NCBI GenBank assembly: GCA_022559985.1
Contig: JAFJTR010000025.1
Location: 310,001 to 374,000, forward strand
Direction: 5' to 3'
Length of the DNA stretch: 64,000 bases
Origin: Parastagonospora avenae f. sp. tritici 18332-5
Taxonomy: Eukaryota > Ascomycota > Dothideomycetes > Pleosporales > Phaeosphaeriaceae
Shown here one piece after another: positions 33,650-44,987 of this stretch (position 1 is its first letter; the number at the start of each line of letters is the position of its first letter). The translations under genes were made by a program, and so were the position numbers. The notes under the pieces are model-generated. The model did no database searches, was not told the DNA's origin, and saw nothing but the letters and a program-made list of their open reading frames with translations.

Positions 33650-35062
33650 ATGGCTTCAATTTCAAGATCACTCAGGCCGCTTTTGCGCACAGCAACGGCT
33701 TCATCGCGTACTCTACGACCGGCAGCACGCGCCGCCCCGCAGTATGTTTCCAGTTTGAAAGAGGCAAATGCATAGAGCTAATACGCTTTGTACAGAATAC
33801 GATGCCTTTCAAAGACGGCTGCACGGAGAGAGGCAGTCGACATCACAGACGTACCGCCGACACCCATTACCCACCTCTCCGAGACTGAGATGCTCATGGG
33901 CGACTCTGTGTCCAAGTTCGCCAACGATGTGATCTTACCAAAGGCACGAGAGATGGACGAAGCAGAGGCGATGGACCCAGCCGTGGTCGAGCAGCTCTTT
34001 GAGCAAGGTCTCATGGGCATTGAGATACCAGAAGAATACGGTGGCTCGGGCATGAACTTCACATCGGCTATCATTGCCATCGAGGAGCTAGCGCGTGTCG
34101 ACCCCAGTGTCAGCGTCCTGTGCGATGTGCACAACACACTTGTGAACACAGCCATCCTCAAGTATGGCTCCGAGAAGCTCAAGAAGGAGTGGCTGCCAAA
34201 GCTGGCCACAAATACAGTCGGCTCGTTTTGTCTCTCAGAACCAGTCTCGGGATCAGATGCCTTTGCGCTGGCTACCAAGGCTACAAAGACAGACAATGGA
34301 TACAAGATCAGCGGAAGCAAGATGTGGATAACGAACAGCGTCGAAGCGAAGTTCTTCGTTGTGTTTGCAAACCTCGACCCGAGCAAGAAGTACAAGGGCA
34401 TCACGGCCTTCATTGTAGAGAAGGACACGCCCGGCTTCTCGATTGCCAAGAAGGAGAAGAAGCTCGGTATCAAGGCCAGCAGCACGTGCGTGATCAACTT
34501 CGATGACGTTGAGATCCCCAGCGACAACTTGCTCGGCAAGGAGTTTGAGGGCTACAAGTATGCTATTGGGTTGCTGAACGAGGGCCGTATTGGTATTGCT
34601 GCGCAGATGACTGGTCTGGCACTGGGCGCGTGGGAGAACGCTGCTAGGTGAGTTCACCGTGTCTACCCCGAGAGGCCTACACTAATGTAAACTAGCTACG
34701 TATGGAACGACCGCAAGCAATTCGGTCAACTCGTTGGAGAGTTCCAGGGCATGCAGCACCAGCTTGCACAAGCGTGGACTGAGATCCAAGCCGCCCGCGC
34801 GCTCGTCTACAACGCGGCGCGCAAGAAGGAAGCTGGCGAGGACTTTGTCATGGACGCGGCAATGGCTAAGCTCTACTCGTCACAGGTCGCTGGCCGAGTG
34901 TCAGGCTCAGCGGTCGAGTGGATGGGTGGCATGGGCTTCGTGCGCGAGGGTCTTGCGGAGAAGTACTTCAGGGACAGCAAGATTGGGGCCATTTACGAGG
35001 GCACCAGCAACATCCAACTGACGACGATTGGAAAGCACCTGCAAAAGAAATATACCAAGTAG
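33650..35062 (+). CDS. Short/branched-chain acyl-CoA dehydrogenase, mitochondrial
   Basis: FAD enzyme that oxidises short branched acyl-CoAs, such as 2-methylbutyryl-CoA in isoleucine breakdown. Three exons: 33650-33741, 33796-34647 and 34696-35062; 436 residues. The first 35 residues (MASISRSLRPLLRTATASSR) are rich in Ser/Arg with no acids, a mitochondrial presequence. Family motifs follow in order: EIPEEYGGSGMNF, FCLSEPVSGSDAFAL, GSKMWITNS, NEGRIGIAAQMTGLALGA, RKQFGQLVGEFQGMQHQLA and KIGAIYEGTSNIQLTTIGK. The catalytic Glu is the one in IYEGTSN, as in the SBCAD/SCAD group. Confidence 0.93.
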
Positions 35063-35905
35063 AGAAAAAAGGAACAAAGTAGACTAGACGCAAAAATGAA
35101 GCGACATGCATTACCCCTCCATGATTTTCTTGACGCGGGACATTTCGGGCAATCATGGCACATGCCAGACGATGAGATCGCTCGCATCCAGCGCCCTGGT
35201 ATCTCTGATGCGGGACGTCACGCTCCGCAAAGGCAATTGGCACATGGGGATTGAACACGTTTCCGCTGTACATTGGGTGTCACAGAAGATGCATCGTGCG
35301 CTGCCACGAGTGCAGTCAAAGTGCAGCTGGGCCGGTGATGACGACAAGCGGCTGGCGGCCATGATGCGGCCGTCTTTTCCAAGATTTGGTGCAGGCGTTG
35401 AGCAGACCCCACAACCAGGAATCCATGCTCGGGCGCTGTGTGGCTTGCGACTACTGGCTCACGCACGATCCGACGCCTCCACTCGTTCTGCAGACGAAGA
35501 TTGTCCCGCGGGCCCAAGGAAGGGTGGAGAGTGCATGTGGAAAGGCGGCTTGCATGCCCGAGTCGGAGGAAGCAAGGCTTTTCGCTGCGGCATTATTCTT
35601 TCTCCTCGAGGGGATCCGTCCGCACTGCAGAGTCCGAGTTGCATCTACTCTGCGACGCCTCCTGAGTGTTAGTGTCGAAACATTGGCAATCTTGAATCCT
35701 GATTCCTGAGTGGAGTCGCTCGATGCGGTCAGACCATCACGACACCTCTGCACCATGCGAACGAGAAAGTCGCGTGGCTGCACCTTCGTCTGCACTGGAC
35801 CGGCCCCCAGCCACCATATCAACAGCCAAATTCTTCGAGAAGATCCAAGGCCACTGCTCCGCTCCGGCCCATGACTATTTTGCTGCTGAGCACAACAACG
35901 GAACC
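35063..35905. other. Intergenic, no separate gene seen
   Basis: Several overlapping open frames on both strands without domains. An ATG at 35723 is in frame with the next gene and could extend it by 61 residues. Confidence 0.45.
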
Positions 35906-38900
35906 ATGGCGTCACACCTGCGACCGCCAGACGCTTCCGATGTCCGCCCTAATGCGCCCAGTCGTGCGCGATCCGCTGTCGAGAACCTCTTGCCCGCAGG
36001 CATTGTAAGACGCAGCAGCGCACGACCGCCTGCGACGCCGCACATGGAGCGCTCAATATCGTCCATGGCGGACAGCTTCACTGACTACTGGGGCGTCTGC
36101 GCGCGGAATCCAGACGCCGACGGCTCCAAGACGCCAGAGCCGCCCGTCAAGGAGGACGAACTGAAGCCCATTTCCAACTGGGCGCACCTCACGTACATGA
36201 AGAACCAGCGCAACAACCTGCGTGCCGAACTCAAGGCGCACCAGATTGCGGGCGCCGAAGCAAAGCGCTCGGTTGCGTCATTGAGGCGGTTGGCCTTTCG
36301 CATGGCTGTGAACATATCTGCAAAGGAAAGACAGATAGCCACCAGCGCGCGCAACTTGGCGAACAGCAGAAAGAGCCGCTACGTCGAGGGGAGAGATGCC
36401 GAGAAGAGAGTCGAGGCCCTAAAGCGGGCGCTGCGCGTGGAAGAGGGTAGGAACAGGGAGATCCTCGAGGCCCTGGAGAGGGCTTCGATGTTGACGCTAC
36501 AGTGTAAGTGAGGCATGTTCATGGTCATCGACTTCGCTGATCTTGTGCTTCAGATGCGAACCCGCCTGAAGCCCAACAATATCCTGCACGCAACCCCCTT
36601 TCACCCCCGCCTTCACCAACCACCCGGCTCTCCAACCTGGCCATGACCACACTGTCTACACCCCAGACACCCCCGCGCTCTACATCCTCCTCGTGGAATG
36701 AGACCGACTGGGAGCTCACCCCCGGCCTCGCGTCACCAACTGAAGTGCGAACTTCCGACAGTCGTCTCATCCGGGCAAAGCGCGAGTCCGATCAAGCGCT
36801 ATCTGCATGTCGCCGGCGTATCAGTGAGCTTCAAGCCGAATGCGCAAGGACCAAGGAGGACGGCGAGGCGCTGGAGGAGTCGAAGAATAATCTCGAAGGA
36901 GACATTCAAGAACAACAGGAGCGCATAGCCACGCTAGAAGCAGCCCGAGCAGCCATCGAAGAGACTCTTGAGTCGACGAGGCTGCAGCTCGAAGTATCTA
37001 CGGGTCTGGAAGACGGCCTCAAGCAGAAGCTGCGCTTGAAGAATAGGGAGCTGGCCAGCTTGGAATTGAGCAGCGAAGGCAGACAGGCAGAGCTTGACGG
37101 GTTGCAGAAAGAGAAGGACACTCTCGTCTCGCAACTCGCGGAGCGCGATGCCCAGCTCAAGGAGCTCGAAACTCGCACTAGTTCGCTACAGGAGACACTA
37201 AATACCTTGCAGGACAAGCTGCAGGCCGCTGAACGCAACGAGGCTTCTCTGCAAGATCAACTCAAACAAAAGGACGTCGCCAACGAGGACTTGAAAAAGA
37301 GGCTTGACCGCGGCTCCAAGTACGAGCAAATTCTGCAGAAAAAGATCGCTGAGCATGAGCAAGAGATTCTTGGCAATGTCAAGAAGATTGAGGTTGGTGG
37401 CGGTCTTATCTCAGCGCTGCGCGCGCAGATGAAGCAGTCAGAGAGCAGCAAGAAGGATACCGAGGATGCTCTCACGACACTGCGGACTGAGCTGAGTGGC
37501 TTAAAGTCTACACAAGTAAAGGACGCCGAAATTTGCGAGGCCTTGACTTTGGAACTGAACGACACTCAAACCGCAAGGAACAAGATGCAGAAAGAGCTTT
37601 CCGGCACTTTAGAGGCTTTGAACAGAGAGGAAGCTGAAAAGCGGAGACTGCAGTCAGAGCTCGACTCTCTGCAATCCTCGCACAATACGCTACTGGAGAA
37701 CCTACGAGCGGCTCATCGTCATATTCACACCCTGGAGCTCTCGGATGATGAGCAACAGGCCGAGTTGGAAATGCTCCGGGACGAAAAGGCTTCGATCGAG
37801 GCGGACCTCAGGGACGCCAGGCAGACCATATTCTCCCTTCGCGAAGCCCAGCGCATGAGCAAGTCAGACCTGAAGGAGCTGCAGTCGTCCGTCAAGGACC
37901 TTGAGCAACAATTGCACGAGTCTCACGAACGCGAGACAGTCCTCAAGACACAGCTGGACTTGGCTCACGGTGCTCAGGCTGAGGTAGAGCGACAACAGCA
38001 GGAAGCGTCTCAAAGACACAGTGAAGAGTATCGTCAACTCCAGCTCTCTATGACAAGTCTCCATGCTTCACTCGAAGCATCCGAGAAGCTGAAGGCGTCC
38101 CTGCAGGAAGAACTCAGGCAGCTCCAATCGGCCAACAGCGACTTAGATAAGCAGTTCAATGACGCCCTGCGGTCCAAGACAGACCTGCAAAGCGAGCTCG
38201 ACACGACCCGAACTAAGCTCGAACACAGCACGAGTCACAGCAAGGGCCTCCGAGCGAAGCTGGATGAGTTGGAATTGGATCTCAACACCAGCCGACAGTC
38301 TAAAGTTGATGCCGAAGCACAGTTGGGTGATGCGCACAAACAGCGCGAAAGCCTCACAATGCGCATTTCAGAACTGGAGCAATTCCTTCGCGATAGCCGC
38401 GATGCCGCATTGGAGGTGAAAGAAGAATTGCGCTTGAAGCAAGAGAGTAGCGAAGCTTCGGTTACAGAAGTTGCTGGGCTACGCAAGACTCTGCACACTA
38501 CTGAAACCTCCAAGACAGAAGCCGAAGCCAAGCTCTCTCAAGCGATGAGCCTACAGACCGATCTAGAGATTCAATTACAGGTTGCACAATCTAGATCAAC
38601 TGAGCTGGAGGCTGAAGCAAACAGTGCTCGATCAAGACTGTCTACTATGGAGGCGGAGACCGTGCAACTTCATCGCTCAAAAGAAGAGCTTACAGAACAA
38701 CTCCAGGCGTCCCAGCATGCCCAGAATGAGATACAGGAGCAACTCGAATCTGCCGAATCGCGCCTACATGCTATCGAGACGGAAGTCTACGAGCTGAAGT
38801 CTAGAGTTACGGCAGGTCAGCAGGAACTCGAAAGCACCCGTCTAAGCAAGGTTGAGGTTGAGAGTAAGCTTGAACAGGCGTTGCAATCTCATGCACAGGT

Positions 38901-41088
38901 CGAGGAGGAGCTTAGCGTGGCTCGAGGAAACAATGCGGCAACCGAAGCACTGGAAGCGGATCTTGCATTGGCTCGCTCTCAATACAATGAGCTCGAGAAG
39001 GCGCACTCAGCAATGATCTCACAATCAGAGAAGAGTGACGAGGAACTTGGCACTTTGCGAGAGAGCAGGTCGGACGTTGAACGCAAGCTGGAGGACGCAC
39101 TCACTTCGACAAAAAGCTTGGAGCATGAATTGGAGCTGACAGTAGGCAAGCTCCGTGACTTCGAGTCGAAACATGCATCGCTTGTCACAAGGATGGAGTC
39201 GACAGAAAAGGCCCTTGCTTCTACTCGAGACGAGAAAGCTCAGCTTGAGCAGTCATCTGGCAGCACAGCTGATGATCTTGCGTCAGTCCAGGCGCGTCTT
39301 GCTGAATTGGAATCTGAGAAAGAGGGTATCAGTACAGAGGCCAAGGAGATCAGACAAAGAGAGATGAGTCTGCGAGAGATCAATTCTAAGCTTGAGCAGC
39401 AGCTGAGCGACGCTACGCAGCACGCTTCTGGTCTGGTGAACGACCTGCATGCCGCCCGCGCACGTCTCGAAACTGCTGAGTCTGAGAATGCGACTCTCAA
39501 GTCTAGGATCTCAGAGGCTGATAAGGATCTTAGCTCTCTTCGCGAGACAAACGCTACGCTCACCGCATCCGAGAAGGACTTGCATGAGCGCTTAGAGTCT
39601 GCCGAAGAAAACCTCCAGGCCGTGCGCGAGACTAACAAGCGCCTTGAAGCCTTCCTCGAACACGTGGAAGCCGACATGCAACACGCCGAGACAGCATTCG
39701 AAGAAAGCGAAAAGCGTTTAGAGGAGTTTGTCGAGGAATCACAAGCCAAACTAGATGCTGCAAGAGACGCGAAGCTCAAGTACAAGCGCAGGCTATCCGA
39801 GCGCAACAACGAGATCGAGCTATTGACCACCGAGAACTCACATTTGCAACAGCAGATTGGCGAAAAGAGGGAGGAAGTCAACGCTCTCGCCAAGGGCAAG
39901 GAAGAAATGCAGGAGCAACTCGAGCAGAAGGACAAGTTTGTCAGTGACCTCAGATCATCAAGTGATCGAAGGATGAAGTCGATGAATCTGGCGTACAATG
40001 AGCTGAGAACGAGGTACGAGGAGCAAGTTTCAGGCCATCCAGGCGCTCGACCTAAGCGGGACCGCGCCATGACAGAGATTCGCAAGCCCAATAAGGAGGA
40101 GCTAGCATCAGCTTATGCAGCGCTGGAACGCGAAGTCGAAGGTCTCCGAGAAGACAAAAAAACTTTTGAAAGTCTCGTCTCGACGCTCCAAGATAAGATT
40201 AGCCAACTCCAACGCCTCGAGGAATGGCACGATGCACGAGAGCCAGAAGTCAGGCTTGAGGTGGACTCTACCCCTTCAACTCCAACCACTCAACACTCGG
40301 GCTCTCGAGCAGGCAGCACATTCAGCCGCTCACCCAGCATCGCCATCAACGAGCGGCCAACGACTGGACTTAGTACAGCGTCCAAGCAAGAGTGGGCAAA
40401 CGATATCGAGCGACTCCGCATGTTGCGCAACGAGCAAGCGAACCAGTTGAAGAGTAACAAGAAGGCGCGAAGCGATCTTAGAAAGAGCTTGAAGGAGAGT
40501 AAGACTATGTTGCATCAACTTGAAAAAGCGAAGCAACAGAAATCGTGAGTGGAGCCCCTGGACCAAAACTACACTGTCACTAACCCACTGCTAAACAGGT
40601 CTCGACCGCGCGCCTTCCTTCGTAAGAGCCGCCCTTCAACTGCCAACATGCTCGACGTTACGGATCAACAAGACTACGCTAATCCAACCTCACCCTCCAC
40701 GCCATCGCGTCCTGCGACAAGCCATGCGTTCCTCACGCCCGAAACAGCGAGGACAGGAACGCCATTCACAACGCCTGATAGGGCACAGTCCACGACACCA
40801 TTTGCTTCAGCCAGGTCCAGGCACACAATTCATTTCGCACCTGACTCTGAGCCCGTGGATCACCCACATTCGTCAACATCTCCACTATCTGCAAGGCCGC
40901 ATACACCCCATCGATGGAGCACGCTGGTCAGGCCCAAGTCCAGACAGCGGCCAAGCACGAGTGGTGGTCTGCTCGAGGGGACTGTGCAGAACGAGAGGCC
41001 TACTACGAGTGCTGGGGAGCGAATGTTGGGCGGTGATAAGAAGGCCGATAAGAGGAGGAGTTGGAGTTTGAGGAAGCTGTTTAAGTGA
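35906..41088 (+). CDS. Giant coiled-coil protein (1692 aa)
   Basis: Three exons, 35906-36503, 36554-40544 and 40599-41088, joined in phases 1 and 2. The apparent stop after QQKS at 40546 is removed by the last intron (TC|GTGAGT...AACAG|G), which adds 163 residues ending in the basic DKKADKRRSWSLRKLFK. Layout: a Pro/Ser-rich N-terminus with a short helix-rich block (residues about 90-200), a Pro/Ser linker, then near-continuous heptad-rich coiled coil from about residue 275 to 1365 (Leu/Glu/Gln/Lys/Ser, no long breaks), a second short coil, and a Ser/Thr/Pro-rich tail. No motor, PH or membrane segment is visible. Such proteins act as scaffolds or tethers at spindle poles, Golgi or the cell cortex; the family is not recognised. 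Start 35906 has an ideal ACCATGG context. Confidence 0.8.
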
Positions 41089-41923
41089 GCGCTGAGTTTT
41101 TGCGTGTGCATCAGCGTTCTCATCTTTTTGTTTTTCTTGTTGTCGTTGTTTTTGCATAGCGTGTTATTGATATGTTGATGCGAACGACATATGCGTGTGG
41201 AATTGTGCGCTGAATTGGTGCTTGGCGGTGTGGAAGTGATGTATGAAAGGACACCCCTTGGTAGAATATCATTCGGCTGGTAAATGCGGCACACCTCCAC
41301 TTACTAAGACCGTTTCTGGAGACCTCAAGTGCACCCTTAACGCTACATCCATAATTGAAAGAGACTGACCCCGCCTCACGCCCTGCACTCTGTTGGTCCA
41401 AGGTGGACATGAGAAACTGCGTAGCGCCACATGCCGTCAATTCTTCGTGCACGATTGACTGAGAACGGGGATAGATGCGCTGATCTCTCGTATTATGGAT
41501 ATCGTTCAATGATAGCAACTTTTCCCACGCAATCTAGGCGCATGGATAAATTGGAATCTCACTGCTCGTGTGGTAGGGTTGACCCATCACAACAAGGGTA
41601 GTGAACAAAGAAACCGCGGAGAGATAAAGGAACGCAACGCAAGGGATGAAAATGGTGGCTTACGATAATATCAAGCTACGCATACCGCGTCTCTGGATTA
41701 CGGGGGATTGATGTGAGAATCTGACGTAGATGAATGGGATTTTGGCGAGGGGATGAGGGCCTTTGATCGATATGAGAGGAGTGATGTGTGAGGACGGGAA
41801 GCACACTGGTTACTGCTGTATATATATTGAGAAACCATCGAAGCATTCAATGCTACCACCACTTTCCACATATTTGTGAAGTACACATCCACCCTTCCTC
41901 GTCCCTTCCCAAAACCCATCACA
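41089..41923. other. Intergenic, promoter region
   Basis: About 830 bp between two plus-strand genes. A TATATATA at 41819-41826, about 100 bp before the next ATG, is the only recognisable signal. Confidence 0.45.
41819..41826 (+). promoter_or_regulatory. TATA box candidate for the UbiA gene
   Basis: TATATATA in the expected window upstream of the ATG at 41924. Confidence 0.4.
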
Positions 41924-42856
41924 ATGCCCCCCTGCCTCCATCTCCACCCAGCACACCACCTCAAAACCCTCTTCCTCTTTACCTCCGACCAACTCCTAGA
42001 CACCGTCCTCCCGGGCACCCTCTTCGGCCTCAGCGCCGCCCTCTCGGGCCCCATCCTGTCCCTCCCTACGCAAACCATCTTCACCATTGCCTCCCGCCTG
42101 CCCGCCACCTGGCTCTGGCTCTGGCTTGTGATCCTGCAATTCTGCCTGCAGAACCAGCGGCACACGAATTCCGTCGAGGAGGACAGGATTAATAAACCCT
42201 GGCGCCCGATTCCTGCGGGGAGGATTGGTCAGGAGGGGGCGGGGAGGGTGTTGGTGGGCGTGTATGTGCTCAACGCGGTGGTCAGCTGGCGTCTCGATGT
42301 TCTGCCGATTTATGTTGCGTGGACGCTGCTAGGGACGGTGTACAATGACTTCGGCGGCGGGGATTATAGTGGGTTTTCACGCAATGCGTTCTGCGGCGCG
42401 CTGTTCTGTTGCACGTTCAGTGGCGCGCTGAGCATTGCTTTGGGGAACGCCGCGCCGATGAGTTTCGAGGCGTGGCGGTGGACGGGATTGATGACGTTTG
42501 GCATCATTGGCATGACGATTCATACGCAGGACTTCCGCGACGAAATCGGTGACAAGGCGAGGGGGAGGAAGACGCTGGTTTTGCAGATGGGTAGGAAAAC
42601 TGCGCTTTGGAGTGTTATGTGTGCGATTATTTTCTGGTCGGTGTATCCGGTGTTTGCTTTGTTTGGGGGGAGTTGGGTGGCGGGCGCTGCGTCGGGGGCT
42701 TTTGGTGGATATCTGATACTCGTCGTGGGGCAGGCGATGGGTGGGTTTGACGCGAAGAGAGATCGGCAGATGTATAAGATATGGTGTCTTTGGATTGGGG
42801 TGTGCTGCGGGCTTCCTGGGCTAGTTCGCGTGTCAGAGGGAATCTTGCGTGTGTAG
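41924..42856 (+). CDS. UbiA-superfamily prenyltransferase
   Basis: Single exon, 310 residues, with 7-9 hydrophobic segments. The first Asp-rich region is atypical: NQRHTNSVEEDRINKPWRPI replaces the usual NDxxDxxxD with N...EED but keeps the RINKPWRP that follows it. The second motif is YNDFGGGDYSGFSRN and a late one DFRDEIGDKARGRKT keeps DxxDxxxD. These sites bind Mg-diphosphate of the isoprenoid donor. The set resembles a fungal UbiA clade used in meroterpenoid-like or lipid prenylation and, in some members, terpene cyclisation; the acceptor cannot be inferred. No polyketide synthase or P450 is nearby. An SDR gene converges on it from 164 bp downstream. Confidence 0.82.
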   Translation: MPPCLHLHPAHHLKTLFLFTSDQLLDTVLPGTLFGLSAALSGPILSLPTQTIFTIASRLPATWLWLWLVILQFCLQNQRHTNSVEEDRINKPWRPIPAGRIGQEGAGRVLVGVYVLNAVVSWRLDVLPIYVAWTLLGTVYNDFGGGDYSGFSRNAFCGALFCCTFSGALSIALGNAAPMSFEAWRWTGLMTFGIIGMTIHTQDFRDEIGDKARGRKTLVLQMGRKTALWSVMCAIIFWSVYPVFALFGGSWVAGAASGAFGGYLILVVGQAMGGFDAKRDRQMYKIWCLWIGVCCGLPGLVRVSEGILRV

Positions 42857-43020
42857 AGAATCTGCTGGTATTCGAGTGTTGAAAGAAACGTACATTTCAT
42901 TAGCTATCTCGATCTCAGCTTAACGTGTTTGTCCACTGCGTCGCGTTTGTTCCGAGTAAGGAATCAGCGCGTGTACGATGATGTGATTAAGGATGTTCCA
43001 GGCCGGATATAAAAGACAGA

Positions 43021-44034
43021 CTACTGTGTGCCACAACGCTGAAGATGCTCCTTAATATCTGGCACATGCTTCCCTACTTCCTCCATGGTTCCATTCCATA
43101 CCCTTAGCATAAGCTTCTGATTCTCTTCCCCTACTAGACTCTGCGCATCAGTCTCAATAACGTCACTCGCCCAGAACCTCCCATGCAAATCTTGATTCTG
43201 CGATGCGCCACTGATGTACGTATTCGCGCCCTGATCTGCCGTTCGGAAAAACATGGCTCCCGCAAGCGCGTATATAAGACTGAAACCCGGGAAACTGATA
43301 TGCCGGTGGATTTTCGAAAAAACGATACCAGGACACACTGAGGTGATGATGACTTCGTTCGATGGCGTTGCAGCAGCGAGACGGATGGCCACCATCCTCA
43401 AGAAAAGCTTGGAATAGCCGTATCGTATCTGGGCGGTGGAGTTCGTGTAATTGTCTGGTTTGTTGTACTGGGCCAGGATGCTTGGACTGTCACGAGCCTC
43501 GGCGGAGATTTCCACCGTCTTGTGTAGGCCCGAGTTTACGAACTGCAACACCGGTATCTTCCCCGTATGCTTCTGCGACTCTTTCAGCTTTGGCAAGAGG
43601 AGGATACCGAGTAGTGATGTGGAAAACGTGTTGACTTGTAAATCCTCCTCCCAGCCATACTCGGTAGGCCTGTAACTGGTGTTGAAGACGCCGATGTTTA
43701 AAATAGCGATGTCTAGATGATCGAGCTTGGCGTTGGCCTTCTGCGAGAACTTGACGACGCTATCGTAGGAATTCATGTCGAGAGTCCATACCTCGAAAGG
43801 ACCGGGTTGCTGGCCGACTTCTGTTTCGAGTTGCTTCTTGGTTGACTCGCCCTTGGTCTCATCTCGAGCTGTGATGATGACTTTGGATGCTCCCAGTCGC
43901 GCGAACTTGGCCGCTGCCGCGTATCCCAGCCCAGAGGTCGCACCGGTCACTAGAACAGTGCGCCCTGCGAATGATTCGGTGGACTCTTTGGGAAGAGTAC
44001 CCCATTTGTTCTTGATTACTTCTGCGATCGTCAT
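43021..44034 (-). CDS. Short-chain dehydrogenase/reductase
   Basis: Single exon, 337 residues from the ATG at 44034; the frame is open 180 nt further upstream but contains no earlier ATG. Rossmann motif TVLVTGATSGLGYAAA near the N-terminus binds NAD(P), LDMNS marks the cofactor-adjacent Asp, and the catalytic pair is in RYGYSKLFLR (YxxxK). The usual NNAG is replaced by ILNIGVF. The sequence is closest in style to the fungal retinol-dehydrogenase-like or WW-domain-oxidoreductase-like SDRs that reduce lipid or terpenoid carbonyls. Substrate unknown; a link with the neighbouring prenyltransferase is possible but only positional. Confidence 0.85.
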   Translation of the reverse strand: MTIAEVIKNKWGTLPKESTESFAGRTVLVTGATSGLGYAAAAKFARLGASKVIITARDETKGESTKKQLETEVGQQPGPFEVWTLDMNSYDSVVKFSQKANAKLDHLDIAILNIGVFNTSYRPTEYGWEEDLQVNTFSTSLLGILLLPKLKESQKHTGKIPVLQFVNSGLHKTVEISAEARDSPSILAQYNKPDNYTNSTAQIRYGYSKLFLRMVAIRLAAATPSNEVIITSVCPGIVFSKIHRHISFPGFSLIYALAGAMFFRTADQGANTYISGASQNQDLHGRFWASDVIETDAQSLVGEENQKLMLRVWNGTMEEVGKHVPDIKEHLQRCGTQ

Positions 44035-44987
44035 GGCTCGTCTTGAATCCACGCCACCCCTTCTTTTCGATCGTAGGAATTGATAATCGCTATTATTGAT
44101 GATGGAGAGAAGACGAGAAGGAGCTCTGATGGTTTGATATAAGCACAGCTGCCGAGGAAGGACCGACCGCGGCTCAATCGCGAAAGTTTGTACACAGTAC
44201 TCGCGAGGAAGCAAGGCGTTCTACTCTCATCACATCGGATACCTAAAGTCTCTCGGCAGGAGGTCTTTTACTTCTTCTTTCGAAGGTACTATGCATAATA
44301 TCGTCCAAGACAGAGACTGGCTTCACGAAGAACTGCAGACAGGAAGCTGACTGCGGATCGACCGGAAGCTGGGATCGCGTCGATTACGCAGTACGTGAGA
44401 CCATGTAGTAGTTCCGTTACGGTGTGACGCATATTAGCTCAACTTGCGCCGGCCTCGTCTCCGCTCGATGGTACATGTTGAAGGGTCTGTCGTCCGGTGT
44501 TACAGTCGCACCGTCGATTGTTGCTGTGATCGTGGCAGAAGCGCCTGTAGATTTAGTGATGAGGGACATCGAACACTATCGTGCGATGACAGTTGGTAAA
44601 ACGTACATCTTACTAGACGTGATCGAATCGTGACATGTCCGCGGGAGGCATGCGATCAGTTCAATGCCTCGGTCGTCATCGGGGCAAGCTAACGCCCTAG
44701 CGTCGAGTCAGTTACTAGCCTGCTCTTGACCGACTGCAATTTGATATAGATACCTATCACCACAAAGGGGTTCCCAATGCCTCTAACCTGACAGCAAACC
44801 CTTGCAAAGAGAGTCTTCTTTTTACAATGGAATCATCTGCTAGCATGATCAAACCTGCTCAGCAGCAGACACGATGGAATTGAGGCCCATTTCCAGGTGT
44901 GTTTGCTAATGTTCAGGATCAGATACAAATACAACAACCGGTATATATTAGTCTACTCATCTACGTCTATATTGTTGCGCGCACCGT
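44035..44987. other. Intergenic, no gene seen
   Basis: Upstream of the SDR and downstream of the arabinitol dehydrogenase. A 69-codon plus-strand frame near 44424-44633 has no domain. Confidence 0.5.

Noticed and set aside
35106..35709. Several open frames after the acyl-CoA dehydrogenase
   Set aside because: Mutually overlapping on both strands with Arg/Cys/His-rich composition typical of GC-rich non-coding sequence.
35723..35905. 61-residue N-terminal extension of the giant coiled-coil protein
   Set aside because: Possible, but the ATG at 35906 has a much better context and the extension looks like non-coding composition.
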